From: UBA7703 sp034926785
Lineage (GTDB): Bacteria > Bacillota > Clostridia > Christensenellales > CAG-138
Reading direction: 5' to 3'
DNA length: 64,000 nucleotides
Assembly: GCA_034926785.1 (NCBI GenBank)
Contig: JAYFQU010000016.1
Location: 1-64,000 of the forward strand
Positions 34,928 through 43,402 of this stretch are shown one piece after another. Position 1 is the stretch's first letter. Each line of letters opens with the position of its first letter. A program made the translations under genes and the position numbers. The notes beneath the pieces were generated by a model. That model was not told where the DNA came from, did not search any database, and saw only the letters and a program-made list of their open reading frames with translations.

Positions 34928-35467
34928 TTACTTACCGGTCTTGCCTTCCTTGCGGCGAACGACCTCGTTCTCATAGCGAATCCCTTTGCCCTTGTAGGGT
35001 TCGGGCGGACGCACCGCGCGGATGTCGGCGGCCACCTGGCCGACCTTCTGCTTATTGATGCCCTTGACCGTGATCTTCGTCGGCGCGGGAACATCAAAGC
35101 TGATGCCATCGGGCGCGGGGAAGTTCACAGGATGGGAGTAACCGACGTTGATCACGAGGCCAGTGCCCTGCGCCTGCGCTTTGTAACCGACGCCGACGAT
35201 CTCCAGCTTCTTTTCAAAGCCGCTCGTCGTGCCCACAACCATGTTGTTGATGAGCGTGCGGGTTAAGCCATGCAGTGCGCGGTGGCGCTTGTCGTCACTG
35301 GGACGCTTGACGGTGAGGACACCCGCGTCCTGTTCGAGCACCATCTCCGAAGAGACTTTTTCGGTGAGCGTGCCTTTCGGACCTTTTACGGTGACGACGT
35401 TGCCGTCTCCGACCGTAATTGTCACTCCGGCAGGAATGCTGACCGGAAGTTTTCCGATACGAGACAT
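34928..35467 (-). CDS. rplF: 50S ribosomal protein L6
   Basis: L6 lies near the factor-binding stalk base. The 179-residue protein starts MSRIGKLPVSIPAGV and has GVGYKAQAQGTGLVINVGYS and the ending KPPEPYKGKGIRY (here RPPEPYKGKG). The ATG at 35467 is chosen over one nine codons upstream, because AAAAGGAG is correctly placed and the family starts here. A 105-base gap to rpsH lies upstream. Confidence 0.97.
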   Translation of the reverse strand: MSRIGKLPVSIPAGVTITVGDGNVVTVKGPKGTLTEKVSSEMVLEQDAGVLTVKRPSDDKRHRALHGLTRTLINNMVVGTTSGFEKKLEIVGVGYKAQAQGTGLVINVGYSHPVNFPAPDGISFDVPAPTKITVKGINKQKVGQVAADIRAVRPPEPYKGKGIRYENEVVRRKEGKTGK

Positions 35468-35572
35468 GTTGTTTTCTCCTTTTTGTAATATCATGCAGGC
35501 GCGGATGAACGTTTTTCATCGGCTTGCCTTGCGGCGCGCCTCATTCAAACGATCCATCCGGCCAAGCTGTTT

Positions 35573-35965
35573 TTACCAAACGTAGGCCAGCACTTCGCCG
35601 CCAACGCCCTGCTTGCGCGCTTCCCTGTCGGTCATCACGCCGCGCGAGGTGGAAACAATCGCGATGCCCAAACCGCCGAGCACCTTGGGCATTTCATCTT
35701 TGCGGGCATAAACGCGAAGACCCGGGCGGGAGATGCGCTTGATGCCGACGATGACGCGCTGCTTGTTGGCGCCGTACTTGAGCTGAATCTTGATCGTCTT
35801 CTTCTCGCCGTCCGCAATGACTTCGAAGCTCTTGATGTAGCCCTCTTCAACGAGAATCTGCGCAATGGCCTTCTTCATCGTGGAGGCGGGAATTTCAACG
35901 GAATCATGCTTCGCAATCAGTGCGTTGCGGATACGGGTGAGCATATCGGCAATGGTATCTGTCAT
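35573..35965 (-). CDS. rpsH: 30S ribosomal protein S8
   Basis: S8 binds helix 21 of 16S rRNA and in many bacteria represses the spc operon. The 130-residue protein starts TDTIADMLTRIRNAL and ends with the conserved STSRGVMTDREARKQGVGGEVLAYVW. It follows rpsZ by 14 bases. The 105-base gap after it, before rplF, holds no clear signal. Confidence 0.97.
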   Translation of the reverse strand: MTDTIADMLTRIRNALIAKHDSVEIPASTMKKAIAQILVEEGYIKSFEVIADGEKKTIKIQLKYGANKQRVIVGIKRISRPGLRVYARKDEMPKVLGGLGIAIVSTSRGVMTDREARKQGVGGEVLAYVW

Positions 35966-35979
35966 GTTCGTTTCCTCCT

Positions 35980-36165
35980 TTACCAGCTTGCCTTGCGTAC
36001 GCCGGGGATTTCGCCCTTATACGCCAGTTCGCGGAAGCAAATGCGGCAGATGCCATACTTGCGCAGAACCGAGTGGGGTCTGCCGCAGATGCGGCAGCGG
36101 GTGTATCCACGGGTGCTGAACTTCGGTTCGCGCGCCTGCTTTAACTTCATGCTTGTCTTAGCCAT
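35980..36165 (-). CDS. rpsZ: 30S ribosomal protein S14, short zinc form
   Basis: This is the 61-residue zinc-binding S14 of Gram-positive bacteria. Its zinc finger reads CRICGRPHSVLRKYGICRIC (about 24-43), and the protein starts MAKTSMKLKQAREPKFSTRG. It lies between rplE and rpsH as expected. No zinc-free paralog is in the window. Confidence 0.97.
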   Translation of the reverse strand: MAKTSMKLKQAREPKFSTRGYTRCRICGRPHSVLRKYGICRICFRELAYKGEIPGVRKASW

Positions 36166-36183
36166 TTTTGCTTTCCTCCCTTA

Positions 36184-37068
36184 TCAGCCCTGCACAAACG
36201 GGATGCCGAGCTGCGTGAGCAGCTCCTTGCACTCTTCGTCGGTCTTGGCGCTGGTCACGAACACAATGTTCATACCGCGCACCTTGTCGACGTCGTCATA
36301 GTTGATCTCCGGGAAGATCAGCTGTTCCTTGAGGCCAAGGGCATAGTTGCCGCGCCCGTCAAACGCCTTGTCGGATACGCCGCGGAAGTCGCGGACGCGG
36401 GGCAGGACGATGTTAAAGAGCTTATCGACAAAGTAGTACATCCGATCGCCGCGGAGGGTGACCTTCGCGCCGATAACCATGCCTTCGCGAACCTTGAAGT
36501 TCGCAACGCTCTTCTTGGCGCGGGTTGTAACCGCTTTCTGTCCGGCAATGGTGGTGAGTTCCTTGATGGCCGCCTCGATGCCCTTGGGATTTTCCTTGTC
36601 GGAACCAAGGCCCATATTGATGATGACCTTCTCAAGGTACGGAATCTGCATGACGTTCTCATAGGAGAACTTGGCGCGCAGTGCGGGCGCGATCTCTTCT
36701 TTATAGCGCTGCTTGAGGCGCGGGGTGCCTTCGAGCTTTTTGAGTTCAGCCTGCGCGCCCTTCGCCTTTTTTGCCGCGGGCTTTGCGGCGGCTTCCGCTT
36801 TCTTCTCGACCTTGGCGGCGGCTTCCTTCACGGCGCCTGCTGCCTTGGCTACGACTTCCGCTGCGGTTTCGCTCACGGCGTCGGCTGCTTTTTCGGCGGT
36901 TTCAGCGGCGGCTTTGGCGGTCTTCTTAACTGCCTTCTCCACTGCATCCGCTGCCTCGGCGGCCTTCGGAGCTGCCTTTTTCGCGGCTTTCTTCACTTCT
37001 TCAACGACCGTTTCGGCTGCTGTTTCCACGGCGTCGGCCACTGTTTCCAAATCTTTCTTCGTTGCCAC
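36184..37068 (-). CDS. rplE: 50S ribosomal protein L5 with a ~115-residue N-terminal extension
   Basis: L5 binds 5S rRNA and contacts P-site tRNA. The normal L5 sequence occupies residues ~116-294: RLKQRYKEEIAPALRAKFSY, NVMQIPYLEKVIINMGLG, the KSVANFKVREG block and the end DEECKELLTQLGIPFVQG. Ahead of it lie ~115 residues made almost only of Ala, Lys, Glu and Val (VADAVETAAETVVEEVKKAA and onward). They have a helical pattern like histone-H1 or phasin tails. The start is a GTG at 37068 with AAGGAGG ten bases ahead. No good internal start lies before the L5 core, so the extension is probably translated. Standard L5 is ~180 residues. Confidence 0.95.
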   Translation of the reverse strand: MATKKDLETVADAVETAAETVVEEVKKAAKKAAPKAAEAADAVEKAVKKTAKAAAETAEKAADAVSETAAEVVAKAAGAVKEAAAKVEKKAEAAAKPAAKKAKGAQAELKKLEGTPRLKQRYKEEIAPALRAKFSYENVMQIPYLEKVIINMGLGSDKENPKGIEAAIKELTTIAGQKAVTTRAKKSVANFKVREGMVIGAKVTLRGDRMYYFVDKLFNIVLPRVRDFRGVSDKAFDGRGNYALGLKEQLIFPEINYDDVDKVRGMNIVFVTSAKTDEECKELLTQLGIPFVQG

Positions 37069-37089
37069 TTGTCAGTTCCTCCTTCCGCC

Positions 37090-37431
37090 TTAATCAATAA
37101 CTTTGCCGCACTTTTTGCAAACGCGGACGCTCTTTTGCTTCTTCTCGCCGGAAATCTCAACTTCCTTGAGCTTGTGGGCGATGCGGGTGGGCTTATCGCA
37201 TTTGGGGCAGACCAGCATCACATTGGATGCGTGGATCGGGCTCTCCTTGTCGATACGGCCGCCGGGCTGTCCCTGCTTGCGGGGCTTCACATGGCGGGTA
37301 ACCATTGCCGCGCCCTGCACGACAACGCGCTCGTCTGTGGGCTGCGCGATGAGAATCTTGCCCTTTTTGCCCTTGTCTTTGCCGGAGATGACAACGACGG
37401 TATCGCCTTTTTTGACGTTTAAGCTGTTCAT
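37090..37431 (-). CDS. rplX: 50S ribosomal protein L24 with zinc ribbon
   Basis: L24 starts 50S assembly and lies at the tunnel exit. The 113-residue protein has a KOW motif (KGDTVVVISGKDKGKKGKIL, 8-27) and GAAMVTRHVKPRKQGQPGG. It also has two CxxC pairs (CPKC ~75-78 and CKKC ~105-108), forming the zinc ribbon of the longer L24 type. It precedes rplE in the cluster with a 21-base gap. Confidence 0.97.
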   Translation of the reverse strand: MNSLNVKKGDTVVVISGKDKGKKGKILIAQPTDERVVVQGAAMVTRHVKPRKQGQPGGRIDKESPIHASNVMLVCPKCDKPTRIAHKLKEVEISGEKKQKSVRVCKKCGKVID

Positions 37432-37445
37432 GTCATACTCCTCCC

Positions 37446-37814
37446 TTACAGTACTTCCGGTGCGAGGGACACAATTTTCATGTAGTCCTTCTCACGGAGT
37501 TCACGCGCCACGGGCCCAAAGATACGGGTTCCGCGGGGCTGCTTCTGATCGTTAATAATGACGGCTGCATTGTCGTCAAAACGGATATAACTTCCGTCCG
37601 GACGCTGAATACCGGAGACCGTACGCACGACGACCGCGCGAACAACATCCTTCTTCTTGACCGCGCCGCCCGGCGATGCGGACTTGACGCTGGCCACGAT
37701 GACGTCGCCAATATTGGCGGACTTACGGTAGGAACCGCCCAGCACGCGAATGCACATGATCTCTTTCGCGCCGCTGTTGTCCGCGACCTTTAACCTGGTT
37801 TGCGGTTGAATCAT
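37446..37814 (-). CDS. rplN: 50S ribosomal protein L14
   Basis: L14 lies at the subunit interface under the factor-binding site. The 122-residue protein is highly conserved: MIQPQTRLKVADNSGAKEIM, IRVLGGSYRKSANIGDVIVA and the ending RELREKDYMKIVSLAPEVL. It lies between rpsQ and rplX with short gaps. Confidence 0.98.
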   Translation of the reverse strand: MIQPQTRLKVADNSGAKEIMCIRVLGGSYRKSANIGDVIVASVKSASPGGAVKKKDVVRAVVVRTVSGIQRPDGSYIRFDDNAAVIINDQKQPRGTRIFGPVARELREKDYMKIVSLAPEVL

Positions 37815-37834
37815 ATTCCCAGTTCCTCCAATCG

Positions 37835-38092
37835 TTACTTCGCCTTCTCGACGATTTCAACGAGGCGCCACCGCTTGTCTTTGCTGATGGGGCGCGTTTC
37901 CATAATCTTTACGGTATCACCGACGCCGCACTGGTTCTCTTCGTCGTGCGCCTTAAATTTCCGCGTGCGGTTGACCATCTTGCCATATAACGGGTGGCGA
38001 ACCTTGGTCTTGATGGCAACAACAACCGTCTTGTCCATTTTATCGCTGACGACCACGCCGATACGGGTCTTTCTGTAGCCTCTCTGTTCCAT
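37835..38092 (-). CDS. rpsQ: 30S ribosomal protein S17
   Basis: S17 is an early 16S rRNA-binding protein with an OB fold. The 85-residue protein has RIGVVVSDKMDKTVVVAIKT (~10-29), HPLYGKMVNRTRKFKAHDEE and the METRPISKDKRWRLVEIVEK ending. It follows rpmC by 20 bases. Confidence 0.97.
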   Translation of the reverse strand: MEQRGYRKTRIGVVVSDKMDKTVVVAIKTKVRHPLYGKMVNRTRKFKAHDEENQCGVGDTVKIMETRPISKDKRWRLVEIVEKAK

Positions 38093-38112
38093 GTGCTCTG
38101 TCCTCCTTCCCG

Positions 38113-38316
38113 TTACTCGGCGGCCTTCGCAAGCTCGCGCTCGCGAATGATCGTTTTTACTCTGGCGATGTCCTTTTTGCAGTCGCTAATCCGCTGGGGA
38201 TTTGCAAGGCCGCCGGTCGCCGACTGAAAGCGAAGGTTGAACAGCTCGCTCTTGAGCTCTTTTTCCTGAGCGGCAAGCGCGTCGTTGGTCATATCGCGAA
38301 ACTTATTTGCTTTCAT
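38113..38316 (-). CDS. rpmC: 50S ribosomal protein L29
   Basis: L29 is a two-helix protein at the tunnel exit. The 67-residue form starts MKANKFRDMTNDALAAQEKE and has LKSELFNLRFQSATGGLANP, the family signature. The ATG at 38316 is chosen over a GTG four codons upstream on family length; both overlap the end of rplP, so the two genes are translationally coupled. Confidence 0.96.
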   Translation of the reverse strand: MKANKFRDMTNDALAAQEKELKSELFNLRFQSATGGLANPQRISDCKKDIARVKTIIRERELAKAAE

Positions 38317-38743
38317 CGGTTTCACCACCCTTTTCGGTTTCCTTCTTGATCACTTTGCACTTGAGCGGAAGCTTGTGCATCGCGAGGCGCAGTGCCTCGT
38401 AAGCAACCTCCTGCTCAACGCCGGCGATCTCAAACAGGACGCGGCCCGGCTTCACGACGGCAACCCAGTATTCCGGGGAACCCTTGCCGCTGCCCATGCG
38501 GGTCTCGGCGGGTTTTTCGGTAACGGGCTTATCGGGGAAGATCTTGATCCAGACCTGGCCGCCACGCTTGATGTAACGCGTGAGCGCGACACGAGCCGCC
38601 TCAATCTGTTGGCTGGTGACCCAATGGGGCTCCAGCGCGACAAGGCCATATTCACCGTTGGAGATCGTGTTGCCACGGGTGGCTTTCCCCTTCATACGGC
38701 CGCGGAAAACTCTGCGCCGTTTTACTCTCTTCGGCATCAACAT
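38303..38743 (-). CDS. rplP: 50S ribosomal protein L16
   Basis: L16 organises the A-site tRNA environment of the 50S. The 146-residue protein starts MLMPKRVKRRRVFRGRMKGK and has GLVALEPHWVTSQQIEAARV and KVAGVEQEVAYEALRLAMHK-like sequence (here IAGVEQEVAYEALRLA). The tail after ~138 is acidic (ETEKGGETDESK) and overlaps the rpmC start. It begins two bases after rpsC ends. Confidence 0.97.
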   Translation of the reverse strand: MLMPKRVKRRRVFRGRMKGKATRGNTISNGEYGLVALEPHWVTSQQIEAARVALTRYIKRGGQVWIKIFPDKPVTEKPAETRMGSGKGSPEYWVAVVKPGRVLFEIAGVEQEVAYEALRLAMHKLPLKCKVIKKETEKGGETDESK

Positions 38744-38745
38744 GG

Positions 38746-39417
38746 TTATTTGCCCCCTTCCTCACGCCTGTCGGAAGCGCCGCGCTTGCCGAGCAGTTCG
38801 CCCTTGTAAATCCAGACCTTGCAGCCGATACGGCCGTAGGTGGTCTTCGCTTCCGCAAAGCCATACTGGATATCCGCGCGCATCGTCTGCAGCGGGATGG
38901 AACCGTCGTGGTAACCTTCGCTTCTGGCGATTTCCGCACCGCCCAAGCGGCCGGACACCATGAGCTTGATTCCCTTGACGCTGTTCTTCTGCATCGCGCG
39001 GCCCATCGCCTGCTTCAACGCGCGGCGGAAGCTGATGCGCTTCTCAAGCTGGGATGCGATATTCTCTGCAACCAACTGCGCGTCCGCGTCGGGATCACGG
39101 ATCTCCATGATGTTGACGCTCACGTCCTTGCCGGTCGCCTTCTTGATCTCTTCCTTGATCACTTCGATGCCCGTGCCACCCTTGCCGATGAGAAGGCCGG
39201 GGCGAGCGGTGAAGATGCTCACGGTGATTTTGCCCGCCGCGCGATCGATCTCGATGCGCGAAATGCTGGCAAGAAAGTACTTCTTCTTCACGAAGTCGCG
39301 GATCGTGCGATCCTCAACGAGGAAGTCGGCGAAATCCTTCTTGGAGGCGTACCAACGCGTGTTCCAGTCCTTGATGACGCCAACGCGGAAGCCGTTCGGA
39401 TTAACTTTTTGACCCAT
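38746..39417 (-). CDS. rpsC: 30S ribosomal protein S3
   Basis: S3 forms part of the mRNA entry channel and helps unwind mRNA. The 223-residue protein has MGQKVNPNGFRVGVIKDWNT, the KH domain with RPGLLIGKGGTGIEVIKEEI (~73-92) and the C-terminal GCKVWIYKGELLG. It is in the standard rplV-rpsC-rplP order. Confidence 0.98.
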   Translation of the reverse strand: MGQKVNPNGFRVGVIKDWNTRWYASKKDFADFLVEDRTIRDFVKKKYFLASISRIEIDRAAGKITVSIFTARPGLLIGKGGTGIEVIKEEIKKATGKDVSVNIMEIRDPDADAQLVAENIASQLEKRISFRRALKQAMGRAMQKNSVKGIKLMVSGRLGGAEIARSEGYHDGSIPLQTMRADIQYGFAEAKTTYGRIGCKVWIYKGELLGKRGASDRREEGGK

Positions 39418-39431
39418 AGCTCATTTCCTCC

Positions 39432-39818
39432 TTACTTCGCCTGATCCAGTACGACCGTGATGTGGCTCGTGCGCTTGCGGATTGCACTCGCGCGGCCATG
39501 CGCCCTCGGCCGGAAACGCTTCAGGGTCGGACCCTGATTGGCGTAGATCTCGGCGACGTAGAGCTCTTCGCGGTTCAGGTCAAGGTTGTTTTCCGCATTT
39601 GCAATCGCGCTCTTGAGCAGCTTTGCAACCGGCTCGGTCGCCGCCTTCGGCGTGTAGAGCAGGATTGCTTCGGCTTCCTTTACGCTCTTGCCGCGGATCA
39701 GGTCGATGACGGCCTTCACCTTGCGCGAAGAGATTCGAATGTATTTTGCGGTCGCGTGCGGGCGCTTATCGGCGTTGGCCGCGCGTTTGGCCGACTTTTC
39801 TCTCATTCTGGTTGCCAT
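39432..39818 (-). CDS. rplV: 50S ribosomal protein L22
   Basis: L22 lines the exit tunnel with a long beta hairpin. The 128-residue protein has an extra basic N-terminus (~18 residues: ATRMREKSAKRAANADKRPH). The family core ATAKYIRISSRKVKAVIDLI follows and the hairpin end reads LKRFRPRAHGRASAIRKRTS. It follows rpsS by 15 bases. Confidence 0.97.
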   Translation of the reverse strand: MATRMREKSAKRAANADKRPHATAKYIRISSRKVKAVIDLIRGKSVKEAEAILLYTPKAATEPVAKLLKSAIANAENNLDLNREELYVAEIYANQGPTLKRFRPRAHGRASAIRKRTSHITVVLDQAK

Positions 39819-39833
39819 TTGCTTCGTTCCTCC

Positions 39834-40115
39834 TTACCTTGCAGAAGAGGACTTCTCGGAGCCCCTGTGTCCTCTGAACGTACGCGTCGGCGCAAATTCG
39901 CCGAGCTTATGGCCGACCATTTCTTCGGTAACGTACACGGGCACGTGTTTTCTGCCGTCATGCACCGCGATGGTATGTCCAACCATATCGGGGTAAATGG
40001 TAGAGGCGCGAGACCACGTCTTGACGACGGTCTTTTTTCCGCTCGCGTTCATCGCCTGAATGCGCCCAATGAGGCGTTCGCTGATAAACGGGCCTTTTTT
40101 AACCGATCTGCTCAT
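39834..40115 (-). CDS. rpsS: 30S ribosomal protein S19
   Basis: S19 lies in the 30S head beside S13. The 93-residue protein reads MSRSVKKGPFISERLIGRIQ, WSRASTIYPDMVGHTIAVHD and GHKLGEFAPTRTFRGHRG, all hallmarks. It lies between rplB and rplV. Confidence 0.98.
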   Translation of the reverse strand: MSRSVKKGPFISERLIGRIQAMNASGKKTVVKTWSRASTIYPDMVGHTIAVHDGRKHVPVYVTEEMVGHKLGEFAPTRTFRGHRGSEKSSSAR

Positions 40116-40138
40116 TGTATATCTCCTTCCTCTTCCCT

Positions 40139-40978
<840 letters not shown>

Positions 40979-40990
40979 GGTTCTTCCTCC

Positions 40991-41287
40991 TTACTGCGAG
41001 ATGCTGTCGAAGAACTCGATGCCTTTGGAGTTCTCCTTGAGCTTCACATAGGCCTTCTTGCTGCTCGGCGTACGGCCCGAGGAAGTCCCCTGCCGGCGCA
41101 CTTTGCCGTCGCGGTTCACCGTGTGCACGCTGGCGACTTCCACGTCGAAGATCTCTTCGACCGCTTTCTTGATCTCGATCTTGTTGGCGGTCTTGTCGAC
41201 TTCGAACGTATAGGTTCTGCTCGGGAACTGATCATAGCTCTTTTCCGTCAGAACCGGCTTTTTGATGATGTCATAGGCGCTCTTCAT
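40991..41287 (-). CDS. rplW: 50S ribosomal protein L23
   Basis: L23 sits at the exit tunnel and docks trigger factor and SRP. The 98-residue protein has AYDIIKKPVLTEKSYDQFPS, FEVDKTANKIEIKKAVEEIF and the arm GKVRRQGTSSGRTPSSKKAY. Its start touches the rplD stop, so they are coupled. Confidence 0.97.
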   Translation of the reverse strand: MKSAYDIIKKPVLTEKSYDQFPSRTYTFEVDKTANKIEIKKAVEEIFDVEVASVHTVNRDGKVRRQGTSSGRTPSSKKAYVKLKENSKGIEFFDSISQ

Positions 41288-41907
41288 TACGCGTACACCT
41301 CCTCGATCTTCTTCGCCGATTCCTCGGTGAGGACCAGCTGCTTATACTTGAGAATCTCGTACGCGCTCAGGGTGCCGACCAGCGTGGTCTTTACGCCCGG
41401 GATATTGCGCGCTGCGCGCTCCACAACGGCGTTGGGTTCCGGCAGGACGATCAGCGCCTTTTCGGCTTTGATGGCGGAGAGGACCTTGACCATTTCCTTG
41501 GTCTTGGCTTCCTTGAGGTTGAGCTCGTTGACGAGCACCAGCTCGTTGTCGAGCACCTTGCCGGAAAGCGCGGACTTCATCGCAACACGCTTGACCTTCT
41601 TGTTCACGCGGATGCTGTAGTCGCGGGGCTTCGGTGCGAACACCACGCCGCCATGACGCCACTGGGGCGAACGCGTGGAACCCTGACGGGCACGACCGGT
41701 GCCCTTCTGACGCCAGGGCTTGATGCCGCCGCCGGAAACTTCCGCGCGGGTGAGGGCGCTCTGCGTGCCCTGACGGCAGTTGGCGAGGTGTGCTCTGACG
41801 ACCTCGTGGAGAACATATTCATTGACCGGCTGTCCAAAAGTGTTTTCGGAGAGCTCGTATTCGCCGACCTGTTTGCCGGTGATATCGACAATTGCTACTT
41901 TAGGCAT
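41287..41907 (-). CDS. rplD: 50S ribosomal protein L4
   Basis: L4 reaches into the exit tunnel and in some bacteria represses the S10 operon. The 206-residue protein has the extended loop GGGIKPWRQKGTGRARQGST (~59-78), then RSPQWRHGGVVFAPKPRDYS. It is coupled to rplW and follows rplC by 14 bases. Confidence 0.97.
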   Translation of the reverse strand: MPKVAIVDITGKQVGEYELSENTFGQPVNEYVLHEVVRAHLANCRQGTQSALTRAEVSGGGIKPWRQKGTGRARQGSTRSPQWRHGGVVFAPKPRDYSIRVNKKVKRVAMKSALSGKVLDNELVLVNELNLKEAKTKEMVKVLSAIKAEKALIVLPEPNAVVERAARNIPGVKTTLVGTLSAYEILKYKQLVLTEESAKKIEEVYA

Positions 41908-41921
41908 TCTCTTGCTCCTCC

Positions 41922-42548
41922 TTACTTCACGGTGCTCGTTACGGAAACGAGGCCGCCCTTCGGGCCGGGAACCGCTCCCTTGACGAGCAGCAGGTTGCGC
42001 TCGGCGTCAACACGCACGACTTCAAGGTTTTGCACGGTAACGGTTTCGTTGCCCATGTGACCCGGCAGGTTCTTGTGCTTGAATACGCGCGAAGGGCTGG
42101 AGTTTGCGCTCATGGAACCCGGTGCGCGGTGGAAGTGCGAACCGTGCGTCATCTTGCCGCGGGCTTGGTTCCAGCGTTTGATTACGCCCTGGAATCCCTT
42201 GCCCTTGCTGACGCCGCGCACATCAACCTTGTCGCCTTCGGCGAACATATCCGCCTTGATGACCTGGCCGACTTCATAGCTGGTCGCGTCCTCGAGCTTG
42301 AACTCTCTCATATAACGGAGGGGTTTCACGCCCGCTTTGGCAAAGTGGCCCGTGTTCGGCTTGTTGGAGAGTTTTGCGCGCAGCTCGCCATAACCGACCT
42401 GAACAGCATTGTATCCGTCGGTCCCGACGGTCTTCTTCTGGATGACGGGGCAGGGACCGGCTTCAATGACTGTCACGGGGATCATGGTACCGTCAGCTCG
42501 GAACATCTGCGTCATACCGATCTTTTTGCCCAAAATGGCTTTCTTCAT
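41922..42548 (-). CDS. rplC: 50S ribosomal protein L3
   Basis: L3 is an early 23S-binding protein near the peptidyl transferase centre. The 208-residue protein starts MKKAILGKKIGMTQMFRADG and has the glutamine-site loop region KGKGFQGVIKRWNQARGKMT, then GSHFHRAPGSMSANSSPSRV. It follows rpsJ by 17 bases. Confidence 0.98.
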   Translation of the reverse strand: MKKAILGKKIGMTQMFRADGTMIPVTVIEAGPCPVIQKKTVGTDGYNAVQVGYGELRAKLSNKPNTGHFAKAGVKPLRYMREFKLEDATSYEVGQVIKADMFAEGDKVDVRGVSKGKGFQGVIKRWNQARGKMTHGSHFHRAPGSMSANSSPSRVFKHKNLPGHMGNETVTVQNLEVVRVDAERNLLLVKGAVPGPKGGLVSVTSTVK

Positions 42549-42565
42549 GTTTACCTCCGCTTGGT

Positions 42566-42871
42566 TTACAGTTTGATCTCGATGTCAACACCGGCGGGCA
42601 GATCGAGCTTCATCAGCGCGTCAACGGTTTTGGAAGACGGCTGGAGAATGTCAATCAGGCGCTTGTGTGTGCGCATCTCGAATTGTTCGCGCGAATCTTT
42701 ATACTTGTGGGTTGCGCGCAGAATGGTGACGATTTCCTTCTCCGTGGGCAGGGGGATCGGGCCACTGACTTGCGCGCCGGTTCTCTTGGCGGTTTCGACG
42801 ATCTTCTCCGCGCTCTGGTCGATCAGAGAACTTTCGTACGCCTTGAGCTTGATGCGAATTCTGTTTGCCAT
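42566..42871 (-). CDS. rpsJ: 30S ribosomal protein S10
   Basis: S10 works in the 30S head and in NusB-S10 antitermination. The 101-residue protein starts MANRIRIKLKAYESSLIDQS and ends SSKTVDALMKLDLPAGVDIE. The ATG at 42871 is fixed by AAGGAGG eleven bases ahead and by family length. An in-frame open stretch continues upstream but lacks a good start. It is the first gene of the large cluster. Confidence 0.97.
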   Translation of the reverse strand: MANRIRIKLKAYESSLIDQSAEKIVETAKRTGAQVSGPIPLPTEKEIVTILRATHKYKDSREQFEMRTHKRLIDILQPSSKTVDALMKLDLPAGVDIEIKL

Positions 42872-43114
42872 ATGATTATTATCCTCCTTTGTAATGAGAC
42901 GGTACACAAGGCCGTGTGTTTCCTTCTTCATAAGGCAGGCCCAGCCTTTCGGCTGTGCTCTATACTCGTTCGGGACCGGCACGATGCGCCTTGATGAACT
43001 CGCCTTCACCCGTGTTGCGGGTGTCGGGTCTGAGCGAAAATTACCCGGATGGCAGAACCGGCAACCTCCCGTTCATCCCTTTCGCGCACAAAAACATAGC
43101 GTTTGTGGCGCGAA
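42872..43114 (-). promoter_or_regulatory. Long untranslated leader of the S10 cluster
   Basis: About 240 bases separate the start of transcription from rpsJ. The leader contains several possible hairpins, for example CACAAAC with GTTTTTGTG near 43085-43107 and a GC-rich region at 42960-43060. Such leaders often bind a ribosomal protein for feedback control; no known motif (such as an L4 leader) was recognised. The remainder up to 43,345 shows no gene. Confidence 0.45.
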
Positions 43115-43121
43115 CAGATTT

Positions 43122-43150
43122 ATTTTACACGGTTGTTATAGGGATTGCAA
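43122..43150 (-). promoter_or_regulatory. Promoter of the S10 ribosomal cluster
   Basis: On the minus strand TTGCAA (43145-43150) and TAAAAT (43122-43127) are 17 bases apart, in an AT-rich island. It is the only good promoter upstream of rpsJ. Confidence 0.75.
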
Positions 43151-43345
43151 GAAGAATTTTTACAATTTCGACTGGAATTTTCATCCCGATATGCGCTGTA
43201 TTCGCGCTTGATCTGCCAAAATTCGGAATCAGTTTCGTTTTTCACTGTTTTTCAGTGAAAACCGCTTGTTTTCACGATTTCATCGCTTGAGGAGTATACC
43301 ATGCTCTTTTTGGTTTCGCAAGCGAAATGATGTCGGATCGAAACA

Positions 43346-43378
43346 AACGGTACGCCGGGAACACTCCGACATACCGTT
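43346..43378 (-). terminator. Probable terminator after the metal ATPase gene
   Basis: AACGGTA and TACCGTT, with inner G-C pairs, form an imperfect stem ~25 bases after the ATPase stop. The T-run is weak (TTTG), so termination may be partial. Confidence 0.5.
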
Positions 43379-43402
43379 CTTTCTTATATATTAGTCTTCC
43401 GC

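Noticed and set aside
42872..43009. N-terminal extension of S10 from an upstream ATG
   Set aside because: The strong Shine-Dalgarno and the family start both point to the ATG at 42871; the upstream stretch is leader.
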